Assembly: GCF_000733295.1 (NCBI RefSeq)
Contig: NZ_JPMI01000291.1
Location: 62,001-126,000, forward strand
Source of the DNA: Archangium violaceum Cb vi76
GTDB lineage: Bacteria; Myxococcota; Myxococcia; Myxococcales; Myxococcaceae
Length of the DNA stretch: 64,000 nt
Direction of reading: 5' to 3'
In this document: positions 1 through 9,621 of the stretch, piece by piece
Position numbering within the stretch: the stretch's first letter is position 1
Layout: each line of letters starts with the position of its first letter
Made by a program: the position numbers and the translations under genes
The notes under the pieces: generated by a model
What the model was told of the DNA's origin: nothing
The model's input: the letters and a program-made list of their open reading frames with translations, nothing else
The model's database searches: none

Positions 1-1326
1 CGCCTTGTGCGCCAGCACGAACGCGGCGATCTGCCGCTCCACGCCCCGTGCTCCGGCGAAGCGCAGCGCCCACTCGCCCGTCCCCAGGCAGGTACGCCGT
101 GGGTTCACCAGCTTCGAGCCGAAGAAGCCCAGCGCCTCCTCCAGGCACCGCGCGTAGAATGCATCCGACGCCCGCCGGGGCGCCTCCATCGCGTCTCCCA
201 CCGCGCAGTGCCGGACGAAGTGCGCCGCCTCCTCGGCCGCGTGGTTCAGCGACAGCGACGCCAGGTACGCCGTCCTCGACCGGGGGATGTAGCAGCTCTC
301 CCGCGAGAGGATGTGCCTCCGCAGTTGCAGCAACTCGCCCTGCGTGAAGCGGCCCCGCTGCTGGATGCGCCCCAGCGCGTCCTCGTCCGCCGCCGTCACC
401 ACCTCCACCTCGTCCAGCCACCGGCCCACCGGTACTCCCGCCAGCCGGCCGATGAGGCTCGCCATCTCCCGGAAGCGCTCCGCCGCGCTCCTGTCTTTCA
501 GCGGCGAGTCTCCCGACTCCGCCTCCAGGTAGTCCAGGAAGCTCTGCTGGCACACCACCGGCGAGGCGTTCAGCAGGCACAGCGCTCCGTCCGGTAGCTC
601 CACCGCTGGCGACATGCCCACCTTGCCCTCACGCGCCAGCCGCCAGTAGACGCCCTCGGCGTTCTGGTACACCACCAGCCCGCGCGCCCCGTGTGCCTCG
701 CCCAGGGCGTGCTCCACCTGCGCTGGCAGGTGGCAGGGCGCCACGTGGTACTGGCCCACCAGCACCATCACCCGCGGCTTGTCCTCCGCCCGCACCGCCC
801 GGGCGATCCGCTCCGCCGCGTACGCGTCCCGCAGCTCCAGCGAGCGCTCGCCCTGCGCGCGCCGATCGATGCCCACCACTTCCAGCCGATGACGCTTCGC
901 GTAGGCCAGCATCGTGCGCAGGCCCGACCAGGAGCCCTGATTCGAGCCCTGGCCCAGCCGGGCGAGCAGGGCCCTCTCCGCCAGCCGGCCCGCGAGGTAC
1001 GCCTCCACCGCCGCCTGGTGCCGGCCCTCGACGCACTCGAGCGCCAGCACGACGCGGCGGCCCGCCTCCCGCACGCCCTCGACCAGCTCCAGGTACGTCT
1101 CCTGGGCCAGCGGCAGGGTGTGGTAGTCGCCCACGTACACCACGTCCGCCGCCTGCACCCGCTGCGACACCGCCGAGGCCGTCAGCACCCGCCGGTACTC
1201 GGACGTGCGCCGGCGGTAGCGGGCCTCATAGGCCCGGAAGGCCGCGGACTGCCCCTCGATGACCCGGGCGATCTGGGCCTTCTGGCGGCGGAACAAGGCG
1301 AGGTGGAGGGCGAGCGACGCGCGCAT
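1..1326 (-). CDS. ChaN-family haem-binding-like protein (partial, 3' end off the window)
   Basis: Reading the minus strand from an ATG at 1326 gives 442 codons without a stop, running off the left edge. Around residues 60-72 is VVYVGDYHTLPLAQ, the GD-x-H type motif of ChaN (haem-uptake lipoprotein, Tiki/EreA-like fold). VVLALECVE and VMVLVGQYHVAP follow, matching the later conserved strands and histidine of that family. There is no clear signal peptide: the start is MRASLALHLALFRRQ, so the protein may be cytoplasmic, unlike classical lipoprotein ChaN. The C-terminal half (after about residue 280) is helical and extends beyond usual ChaN length, which I recall for myxobacterial members. It is divergent from the TonB receptor gene, with a 99-base gap that must hold both promoters. 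A link to metal or haem uptake with that receptor is inference. Confidence 0.75.
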   Translation of the reverse strand, partial: MRASLALHLALFRRQKAQIARVIEGQSAAFRAYEARYRRRTSEYRRVLTASAVSQRVQAADVVYVGDYHTLPLAQETYLELVEGVREAGRRVVLALECVEGRHQAAVEAYLAGRLAERALLARLGQGSNQGSWSGLRTMLAYAKRHRLEVVGIDRRAQGERSLELRDAYAAERIARAVRAEDKPRVMVLVGQYHVAPCHLPAQVEHALGEAHGARGLVVYQNAEGVYWRLAREGKVGMSPAVELPDGALCLLNASPVVCQQSFLDYLEAESGDSPLKDRSAAERFREMASLIGRLAGVPVGRWLDEVEVVTAADEDALGRIQQRGRFTQGELLQLRRHILSRESCYIPRSRTAYLASLSLNHAAEEAAHFVRHCAVGDAMEAPRRASDAFYARCLEEALGFFGSKLVNPRRTCLGTGEWALRFAGARGVERQIAAFVLAHKA

Positions 1327-1425
1327 GGACGATCACAACTCGCACGCGAGTGCCAGCCCGGCAAAAATTCGGCCCCCCCGACCCCCCTTCCTTGACGGGC
1401 CGAACCCCTCGGGAGACGATCCGGG

Positions 1426-4296
1426 TTGACCGTGAAGTCCGTACTTACGAGATCACGCCTCTTCCTCCTCGCGCTCGTGCTCCTCACGGCGTTGCCCGTG
1501 CTCGCCCAGGAGCAGGCGACACTGCTTCACAACGCGCCCGAGCAGGCGGCGCCCGGCGTGGCGCTCGTGATCGACGGCGTGCTCACCGGGACGCAGCGCA
1601 TCATGCGCATGGTCATCCGCTACCGCGGGCCCGGCGAGCCCTACGCCGAGACTCCCCTGGAGTTGCAGTACGGCGACTTGTACCGGGGGACCATCCCGGC
1701 CTCGAGCCTGACCCCGCCCGGTGTCGAGTACTACGTGGAGGGTTTCACTCCCGGCGGGGAGCGCGTGCCCCTCTTCAAGAGCGCCACGCGTCCCGCTCGC
1801 GTCGTCGTCGTGGGCCAGGTGCAATCCACGCGCACACCGCTCTCCTCCCGCTCCGTCGAGCCCCGTTCCGTCGAGCCCGAGCCCGCTTCCAGGACCGAGC
1901 CACCCTCCCGCGGCGAGCGCAGGTCCGAGCCGGGCCGCAGGAGCGAGCCCACCGCGAAGGCGGAGCCGGTACACAAGGAACCGGCGCCGAAGTCCGAGCC
2001 CGCTCCGAAGGCCGAGCGCAGGCCCGAGCCCCCTCGGAAGTCCGCCGACTCCGATGACGCCATGGCGGCCCTGACCGCCGAGCTGCCTCCGGACTCCGGG
2101 AGTACCGCTTCGCGCCCGGCCGCCGTGAGGCCCTCGCGTACCGCCGAGTCCGAGGCGCCCGAGTCGAAGCGCTCGGAGCTGGAGGAGGATCTCGCGCTCT
2201 ACACCGCCGAGGACACCCTGGCGCTGGCCACCCGTCACGAGGAGAAGGTGAAGAAGGTGCCCGCCATCGCCGCCTCCTTCGGGCGCGAGCAGATCCGCGC
2301 CCTGGGGGCGCGCACGGTGGCGGACGTGTTGGACGTGATGCCCGGCCTCACCCTCAGCCGAGACGTGCAGGGCTTCCACCGCGTCGCCATCCGCGGCCTG
2401 CGCAACGACGCCGAGGTGCTCTTCCTCCTCAATGGCCAGCGCCTCAACAACTTCTTCGACGGCAAGGCGCTGATGAACCTGCCGGTGGAGAACCTGGAGC
2501 GCATCGAGGTCATCCGCGGGCCCGGCTCGGCGCTCTACGGTGCCGGCGCCTTCCTGGGCGTGGTGAACATCGTCACCCAGCGCGCCGAGGGCCTGCGCGC
2601 GGCCGTCTCCGGCGGTGGGTTTCCCAAACTCGGCGATCCGCTCGCCACCACCTTCGATGGTCATGTCTCCGGGGCCCACGCCTTCGGCCGCTTCAAGCTC
2701 TTCGGCGACGCGGACGTCTGGCACCAGGTAGGGGACACGGAGGCCATCGAGACGGACGCGCTCAGCGCGGACACGCTCGCCCAGAAGCTGCGCGAGCCGT
2801 TGGATCCTTCCGGTACCACCCAGGACGATCGCTTCCTGCTCAACCTGGGCCTGGGGTTCGGCTACGAGCCGTCGTCCGCGAGCAACCTCCAGGTGTCCGC
2901 GCGGCTGCTCTCCGAGAACCGTTCCGCCCTGGTGGGCCTCTTCGACACCGTGGGGCCGGGCTCGCGCCTGGGGTGGCAGGTGTTCCTCGGCGACGTCACC
3001 TACGAGCACCAGCTGAACGACCGGGTGCGCCTGCGTGCGCGTCTCCATGGGGAGCAGCAGAGCACGGACCGGCTCTTCCAGATCGGCCCGGACGGCTTCC
3101 GCACCGGCCCGGATGACAACCAGCTCTTCCCGGACGGCATGCTCGAGCAGACGCGCGTCACCGTGCAGTCGCTGGGCACCAGCGTGGACTCGGACGTGTC
3201 GCTCTTCGAGGGCAACCGTTTGTCCCTGGGCGCCGTGGCCGAGCTGCAGATGCTGGGCGCCTACAGCTACGAGACCAACTACACGCTCGACAGCCGGCTC
3301 CGGCCCTCGCTGACCACGCCCGAGAAGGTGGTGGACATCCTGAAGCTGGCGGATGGCGCGGCGTCGCGGCGCCTGACGTTCAGCGCCTTCGCGCAGGACC
3401 AGTGGACGGTGGTGGAGCCGCTCACGCTCACCTTCGGGGTGCGCGCGGACGTCACCCAGTTGCCCTCGGTGGACAACACCAACGCCATCACCGGCACGCA
3501 ACTGGTGCCGAGCATCAACCCGCGCGTGGGGCTCGTCTTCTCGCCCACGGACTCGCTCGTCCTCAAGCTGCTCTACGGCCGCGCCTTCCGCCCGCCCACG
3601 CTCCAGGAGCTGCTGGAGACCATCCCCAACACCTACTACAACCAGGGCCGCTTCGAGGGGAACCCGACCCTGCTGCCCGCCGTGGTGAACACGCTGGAGG
3701 CCGGCGCGGACCTCATCCAGGTCTCCGGCGAGTCGCGCGTGCGCATCCGCGCCAACGCCTTCCTGGAGAGCTTCTCCAACCCCATCGCGGCGGTGGACAC
3801 CTCGGGCAACATCGTCCCGGTGCGCAACCGCGAGCTGGGCGTGCTCGTCTACGGCGTGGAGGGCGAGGCCCGTCTGGAGGCCTCCCGGCGCGCCACCACG
3901 TGGATCAACGCGAGCCTCTTCCGGGCCGAGGACCAGGCGTTGCCCGCCAACCACCGCTTCCTCACCGACACGCCCCAGGCGCGCTTCAACGCCGGGGTGT
4001 CCATGCCCATCGGGGACTTCATCAACTTCGACGTGGTGGTGCGCGCGGGCGCCGAGCGGCGCAACAACACGCGCTCCGTGCTGGAGCTCATCCGCCGCTA
4101 CAAGATTCCCGCCTACGGCCTCATCACCGCGCAGGTGCGCACCGAGCCCATCGGCGACCACTTCGAGCTGGCCGTGGTGGTGCAGAACGTCTTCGACTCG
4201 GACCTGCGCGACGACGTCCCCCGGCCGGACCGCATGCCTGGCCTGATTCCGCGCGAGGGCGTCTCCGCCTTCCTCACCCTGAGGGCCCGCAACTGA
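1426..4296 (+). CDS. TonB-dependent outer-membrane receptor with N-terminal extension
   Basis: The 956-residue protein opens with a signal peptide ending LPVLAQ near residue 28. Residues about 30-135 form a small beta-rich domain (PGVEYYVEGFTPGGERVPLF). Residues about 140-260 are a low-complexity Arg/Ser/Glu/Pro linker with many S/A/R-EP units. The plug begins near 275 (VKKVPAIAASFGREQIRAL) and contains VIRGPGSALYGAGAFLGVVN near 362, the classical plug signature. The rest is a 22-strand-type barrel with RAFRPPTLQEL and a C-terminal aromatic-poor strand. It imports a siderophore, vitamin or sugar across the outer membrane using TonB energy; the ligand is unknown. The TTG start at 1426 lies about 10 bases after GGGAGA; an in-frame GTG at 1432 is the alternative. 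The stop overlaps the next gene by one base. Confidence 0.9.
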   Translation: MTVKSVLTRSRLFLLALVLLTALPVLAQEQATLLHNAPEQAAPGVALVIDGVLTGTQRIMRMVIRYRGPGEPYAETPLELQYGDLYRGTIPASSLTPPGVEYYVEGFTPGGERVPLFKSATRPARVVVVGQVQSTRTPLSSRSVEPRSVEPEPASRTEPPSRGERRSEPGRRSEPTAKAEPVHKEPAPKSEPAPKAERRPEPPRKSADSDDAMAALTAELPPDSGSTASRPAAVRPSRTAESEAPESKRSELEEDLALYTAEDTLALATRHEEKVKKVPAIAASFGREQIRALGARTVADVLDVMPGLTLSRDVQGFHRVAIRGLRNDAEVLFLLNGQRLNNFFDGKALMNLPVENLERIEVIRGPGSALYGAGAFLGVVNIVTQRAEGLRAAVSGGGFPKLGDPLATTFDGHVSGAHAFGRFKLFGDADVWHQVGDTEAIETDALSADTLAQKLREPLDPSGTTQDDRFLLNLGLGFGYEPSSASNLQVSARLLSENRSALVGLFDTVGPGSRLGWQVFLGDVTYEHQLNDRVRLRARLHGEQQSTDRLFQIGPDGFRTGPDDNQLFPDGMLEQTRVTVQSLGTSVDSDVSLFEGNRLSLGAVAELQMLGAYSYETNYTLDSRLRPSLTTPEKVVDILKLADGAASRRLTFSAFAQDQWTVVEPLTLTFGVRADVTQLPSVDNTNAITGTQLVPSINPRVGLVFSPTDSLVLKLLYGRAFRPPTLQELLETIPNTYYNQGRFEGNPTLLPAVVNTLEAGADLIQVSGESRVRIRANAFLESFSNPIAAVDTSGNIVPVRNRELGVLVYGVEGEARLEASRRATTWINASLFRAEDQALPANHRFLTDTPQARFNAGVSMPIGDFINFDVVVRAGAERRNNTRSVLELIRRYKIPAYGLITAQVRTEPIGDHFELAVVVQNVFDSDLRDDVPRPDRMPGLIPREGVSAFLTLRARN

Positions 4297-5126
4297 TGTC
4301 CCGCTCGCTCACCGCCGCCTTGTTGGCCGTGGCCCTGGCTCCGGGGCCCGGCTGCCTGCAGTACAACGACCAGTGCCAGCCGCTGGTGGCCGATCCGGAA
4401 TCCACCGTCGGCTACCTGGGTGAGGACGTCTACCTCGACAGGCCCTACGCCCGTCACGACAACAACGCGCTCGGGCAGCTCGCCGCGGATGCCTTCCGGC
4501 ACGCCGAGGACGCCTCCAAGGCGCCCGCGGAGCTGGGCATCATCAACGGGGGCTCGCTGCGCGCCGAGGGCCTGTGCGTCACCCGCACCGTCATCCCCAA
4601 GGGCCCGCTCAAGAAGGGCCTGCTGCACGAAGTGCTCCTCTTCGAGAACTCCGTGGTGACGGTGGACCTCACCGAGCAGCAACTGGTGGGCATGTTCGAG
4701 CACGCGGCGTCGGGGCTGTACCGGGAGGAGCAGACCATCCTCTTTCCCTCCGGTGCCTTCCTGCACGTGTCCGAGGGCACCACGGTGCGCGTGGACTGTT
4801 CCCGCCCCGTGGGCTCGCGCGTGGTGGAGCTGCAGGTGAACGCGCGCACGGTGCCGCTGCCGGCTCGCGCGGATCCGTCCATCAAGTACCGCGTGGCGAT
4901 GCCCAACTTCCTGCTCGGAGGCGGGGACGGCTACGACGCCATCTTCCAGGACGCGGCCACGGATCTCTCGCGCAATCCCGTCACGGCGAGCACGGCGGAG
5001 GGCAAGGCCACGGATGCCAACCTCACCGAGGCCCATATGCGGTCGAACCATTCGACCGAGAACCGGGCGCTCCGGGAGGCTGGCCGTATCCTCTTCGAGA
5101 ACTGCGCCCGGCCCGCCAGGCCCTGA
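4296..5126 (+). CDS. Stand-alone 5'-nucleotidase C-terminal domain protein
   Basis: The 276-residue protein matches the C-terminal substrate-binding domain of UshA-type 5'-nucleotidases: an Asn-rich start (RHDNNALGQLAADAFR), then LGIINGGSLRAEG, FENSVVTVDLTEQQL, YRVAMPNFLLGGGDGYDAI. The N-terminal metallophosphatase domain that carries the two-metal active site is absent, so hydrolysis by this polypeptide alone is not expected. A short hydrophobic leader (LLAVALAPGPGC) suggests export. The cysteine after PGPG is not in a standard lipobox. The start ATG shares one base with the receptor stop (TGATG), so the two are translationally coupled and probably work together, for example in nucleotide or phosphate capture (inference). 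Confidence 0.75.
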   Translation: MSRSLTAALLAVALAPGPGCLQYNDQCQPLVADPESTVGYLGEDVYLDRPYARHDNNALGQLAADAFRHAEDASKAPAELGIINGGSLRAEGLCVTRTVIPKGPLKKGLLHEVLLFENSVVTVDLTEQQLVGMFEHAASGLYREEQTILFPSGAFLHVSEGTTVRVDCSRPVGSRVVELQVNARTVPLPARADPSIKYRVAMPNFLLGGGDGYDAIFQDAATDLSRNPVTASTAEGKATDANLTEAHMRSNHSTENRALREAGRILFENCARPARP

Positions 5127-5154
5127 GAGGGCCGGGGGCGCGGGGCTGGCGACT

Positions 5155-5373
5155 TCAGGACTGCGGGTTGTCCGAACCGTCCGGCTGGTTCGGCGTGGGG
5201 CCGAAGACGTCGTTGGGCGACGGCATCTTGCGCAGCTCGGCGCGGGCCACCTTCCACGCCTGCTGGACGATCCACGAGAGCGAGCGATCCTGCCGCGTCG
5301 CCTCACGCTGGATTTCGTCCAGCATGTCCTCGGGGAAGTAGAGACTCTGCTTACGATGATCGGTGGCTGCCAT
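5155..5373 (-). CDS. TIGR04563-type small protein, copy 2
   Basis: A 72-residue protein with the core RKQSLYFPEDMLDEIQREA and DRSLSWIVQQAWKVAR, the layout of a ribbon-helix-helix-like family (TIGR04563) that I know mainly from myxobacteria. A short strand is followed by two helices; the acidic, Asn/Pro-rich tail is variable. It is about 80% identical over 40 residues to the gene just upstream, so this is a tandem duplication. A strong GGGAGG lies 10 bases before its ATG and overlaps the end of the upstream gene. The five-base gap between the genes implies one transcript. A role as DNA-binding regulator is inferred from fold only. Confidence 0.75.
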   Translation of the reverse strand: MAATDHRKQSLYFPEDMLDEIQREATRQDRSLSWIVQQAWKVARAELRKMPSPNDVFGPTPNQPDGSDNPQS

Positions 5374-5378
5374 GAAGC

Positions 5379-5591
5379 TCAGGACCTCCCTTCTTCACGA
5401 GGGTCCTGCCGCTCGTCACCCGTCACGTCGTTCACCGCGGGGAACGACTTGATACGGTCTCGAGCGATCTTCCAGGCCTGCTGCACCACCCACGAGAGCG
5501 AGCGATCCTGGCGGTTGGCTTCCTCTTGGATCTCCTTGAGCATCTCCTCGGGGAAGTAGAGGGACTGCTTACGCTTGTCGGTGCCTGCCAT
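5379..5591 (-). CDS. TIGR04563-type small protein, copy 1
   Basis: I place the start at the ATG at 5591 (MAGTDKRKQS...), preceded by a GGAG-containing site, rather than at the in-frame start 15 bases upstream; this gives 70 residues. It has the same RKQSLYFPEEMLKEIQEEA and DRSLSWVVQQAWKIAR core as its neighbour and a different acidic tail ending in REEGRS. It is first in a two-gene operon. A good sigma70-like promoter lies just upstream. Keeping two near-identical cores with different tails suggests either dose effect or hetero-oligomers; nothing in the sequence decides this. Confidence 0.75.
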   Translation of the reverse strand: MAGTDKRKQSLYFPEEMLKEIQEEANRQDRSLSWVVQQAWKIARDRIKSFPAVNDVTGDERQDPREEGRS

Positions 5592-5641
5592 CCTGGCTCT
5601 CCGCAACGGATACGAGGTGACGACCTGAACACACCGGTGCC

Positions 5642-5670
5642 GTTATCCGACAGACGCCCTGACGGGTCAA
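5642..5670 (-). promoter_or_regulatory. Candidate sigma70 promoter of the TIGR04563 pair
   Basis: On the minus strand TTGACC (5670-5665) is followed after 17 bases by GATAAC (5647-5642). The start codon is 50 bases further on. Spacing is ideal and the -35 matches 5 of 6 consensus bases; the -10 is weaker. Confidence 0.45.
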
Positions 5671-5742
5671 CGGTTTCGAAGTGCTCCCGTACCGTATGCA
5701 GTCGTACAAGCTCCGTCAGGGGAAAAATACCCGCAAAAGGGA

Positions 5743-5781
5743 ACGCCCCGGATCCTTCCAGTGATGGAAGAACCCGGGGCG
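5743..5781. repeat. Long inverted repeat (hairpin) in intergenic region
   Basis: Two arms of about 18 bases (around CGCCCCGG...CTTCCA and TGGAAG...CCGGGGCG) flank a GTGA loop, with three mismatches. No T-run follows on either strand, so it is not a textbook terminator. It lies about 70 bases upstream of the TIGR04563 promoter. Confidence 0.6.
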
Positions 5782-6044
5782 CTCCGGAAAGAAGGACCGC
5801 CAGGACTGATCCCGGCGGCCCCGTGGGCCCAGAGGGGGAGGGGGGGGACCCCTAGGCCCAACTCCGTCGAAAATTCACGTTCAAAACATCTTGCGTCGCG
5901 TCACCTATTCCCCTCTCCATCTTTTCCCCGACCCACCCGACCCTCGCGACCTTCGTGACGATCATAAGAATCGCCTTCAGCCCCTTCAACCGGCTGCATC
6001 CGGTGTAACCGGACTCGCTCGATTCTGATTCCTTGGCCTGTTCA

Positions 6045-7421
6045 ATGCCCTCCACTGGTGACGCCAGCGTCCTGTTTTCGACGGCCCTGAGGGAGTCCTA
6101 CCGGCAGCTCGGGCTGGAGGGAGGCTCCGTGCTGCTGGCCGTGTCCGGAGGCGCGGACTCCACGGCGCTCCTCGTGGGCACGGCCGGAGTGCGTGAGGCG
6201 CTCTCACTGCGGGTGGAAGTGGCCACGCTCGACCACGGGCTGCGGCCGGAAGCCCAGGCGGAGGTGCGGGCGGTCGTCCAGCTGGCCGCCCGATGGGGGC
6301 TGCCCTGTCATGTCATTCCATTGCAGTTGTCTCCGGGTTCCGGGGTGGAAGCCCGGGCCCGCGAGGCGCGGTACGCGGCCCTGGAGGCGCTGCGGCGGGA
6401 GCGGAGTCTCCAGGTGGTGGCCACGGCGCACACGGCCTCGGACCAGGCGGAGACGCTCCTCATGCGGCTCGTCCGGGGCACGGCCCTGAGGGGCGCGGCG
6501 GGCATCCATCGGGCGCGGCCCTTCCTCGTCCGGCCCCTGCTCGAGCGCACGCGCGAGGAGGTGGAGGCCTTCCTGGCCGAGGAGGGGGTCTCCTTCGTGA
6601 CGGACCCGATGAACCGGGATCCGGCCTTCTTCAGGACGCGCATCCGCCATGAGGTGCTGCCGGTGCTCGCTCGTGCCGCGGGCTTCCCGGTGGCGCCCCG
6701 GCTGGCGGCCTTCGCCCGGCTGGCCGCCGAGGACGAAGCCCTGCTGAGCGGGCTGGCGGACGGGGCCTGGAGCCGGCTCTCGCTTCCGGATGGGAGCCTG
6801 GACGCGGTGGGGGTGCGCGCCCTGGAGCCGCCCCTGCGCCGCCGGGTGCTGGCTCGCCTGCTGGCCGGGTCCGGCGCGGAGGTGGACGAGGCCTCGCTGG
6901 CCCGGGTGCTGAGGGCCGTGGAGACGGGCCGGCCCGTGTCTCTCGGGGGCGGGCGGGCGCGCGGGGCCCTTCAGTTGAGGACCGCGGGCGGGCGCGTGCG
7001 GTGCGTGCGCCGCGAGGCCGTGGCTCCTGTCGAGCCGTCCCCTGTCCTGGTGCTGGCGGGGGAGGGGGCCTCGGGGCTGCAGCCGGGCACGGGCTGGACC
7101 TTCACCGTGGCGACGATGCCTCCTCCACCGGGCACGCTCGGCCTGCCTCTTTCCGAGGAGACGCGGTGGCCCCTCACGGTGCGCACGCGCGGGCCGGGAG
7201 ACCGGGTGAGGGGACCCGCGGGCTCGCGCAAGCTGCAGGACGTGCTGGTGGACCGGCGCGTTCCCGCCGAGCGCCGCGACCTGCTGCCGGTGGTGACGGA
7301 CGCCGAGCAGACGGTGCTCTGGGTGCCGGACGTTTGGAATTCCACGTCCGCGGCCGCTGTACGCCTCTTTCTGTGGGCCTCACCCCCGGTTCCGAGCGTG
7401 GCCGGTCCCCCTCCGTTATAG
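6045..7421 (+). CDS. tilS: tRNA(Ile)-lysidine synthetase TilS
   Basis: This enzyme attaches lysine to C34 of tRNA-Ile(CAU), using ATP, so that it reads AUA codons. The N-terminal PP-loop motif LLAVSGGADSTALL (near residue 30) is diagnostic, followed by ATLDHGLRPEAQAEV and ATAHTASDQAETLLMRLVRG. The C-terminal half holds RGPGDRVRGPAGSRKLQDVLVDRRVPAERRD, the usual TilS C-terminal substrate-binding motif. Its 458 residues are normal for the family. I start at the ATG at 6045; a TTG 12 bases earlier is possible, and neither has a good ribosome site. ftsH follows after 180 bases, the common tilS-ftsH pairing. Confidence 0.93.
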   Translation: MPSTGDASVLFSTALRESYRQLGLEGGSVLLAVSGGADSTALLVGTAGVREALSLRVEVATLDHGLRPEAQAEVRAVVQLAARWGLPCHVIPLQLSPGSGVEARAREARYAALEALRRERSLQVVATAHTASDQAETLLMRLVRGTALRGAAGIHRARPFLVRPLLERTREEVEAFLAEEGVSFVTDPMNRDPAFFRTRIRHEVLPVLARAAGFPVAPRLAAFARLAAEDEALLSGLADGAWSRLSLPDGSLDAVGVRALEPPLRRRVLARLLAGSGAEVDEASLARVLRAVETGRPVSLGGGRARGALQLRTAGGRVRCVRREAVAPVEPSPVLVLAGEGASGLQPGTGWTFTVATMPPPPGTLGLPLSEETRWPLTVRTRGPGDRVRGPAGSRKLQDVLVDRRVPAERRDLLPVVTDAEQTVLWVPDVWNSTSAAAVRLFLWASPPVPSVAGPPPL

Positions 7422-7601
7422 AGTGGACCACTGCGCGGAGGTTGAGGGGTGGAACCCCCAAAATAGTTGAGGCGTTTTTGCTGTTGCTGATACCGTCCGA
7501 TAAACGGGCAACACGCCCGGTGTCGTGACAAACGGTCGAAACTGCTGGGCATTTTTCGGCCGTGCCCTCATACCGCCGAGCTCCGAAAGGGCAGCTGACA
7601 C

Positions 7602-9521
<1,920 letters not shown>

Positions 9522-9548
9522 CCTGAGCTCCGCTTCCGTGTAGAACCC

Positions 9549-9578
9549 GGGCCCTCTCCACTCTCGTGGGGAGGGCCC
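9549..9578 (+). terminator. Rho-independent-type terminator after ftsH
   Basis: Arms GGGCCCTCTCCA (9549-9560) and TGGGGAGGGCCC (9567-9578) pair with one G-U and a 6-base loop, followed by TTCTGCT. It begins 27 bases after the ftsH stop and separates ftsH from folP. Confidence 0.7.
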
Positions 9579-9621
9579 TTCTGCTGTCCGGGCTCTTTCG
9601 AGCCTCCTGAATCGACCCGCC

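Larger units (their letters stand above)
5592..6044. other. Divergent intergenic region (453 bases)
   Basis: It separates the minus-strand TIGR04563 pair from plus-strand tilS. It holds the promoter at 5642-5670 and the hairpin at 5743-5781. From about 5860 to 6030 it is less GC-rich than the genes around it and must contain the tilS promoter, but I see no clear -35/-10 pair. No tRNA or convincing small gene was found; short ORFs here lack coding character. Confidence 0.6.

Noticed and set aside
5761-5958. Plus-strand ORF of 65 codons before tilS
   Set aside because: Starts inside the hairpin arm, Pro/Arg-rich, no ribosome site.
7446-7459. GGGGTGGAACCCC as terminator of tilS
   Set aside because: Very short stem with a 4-base loop and no T-run directly after; not convincing.
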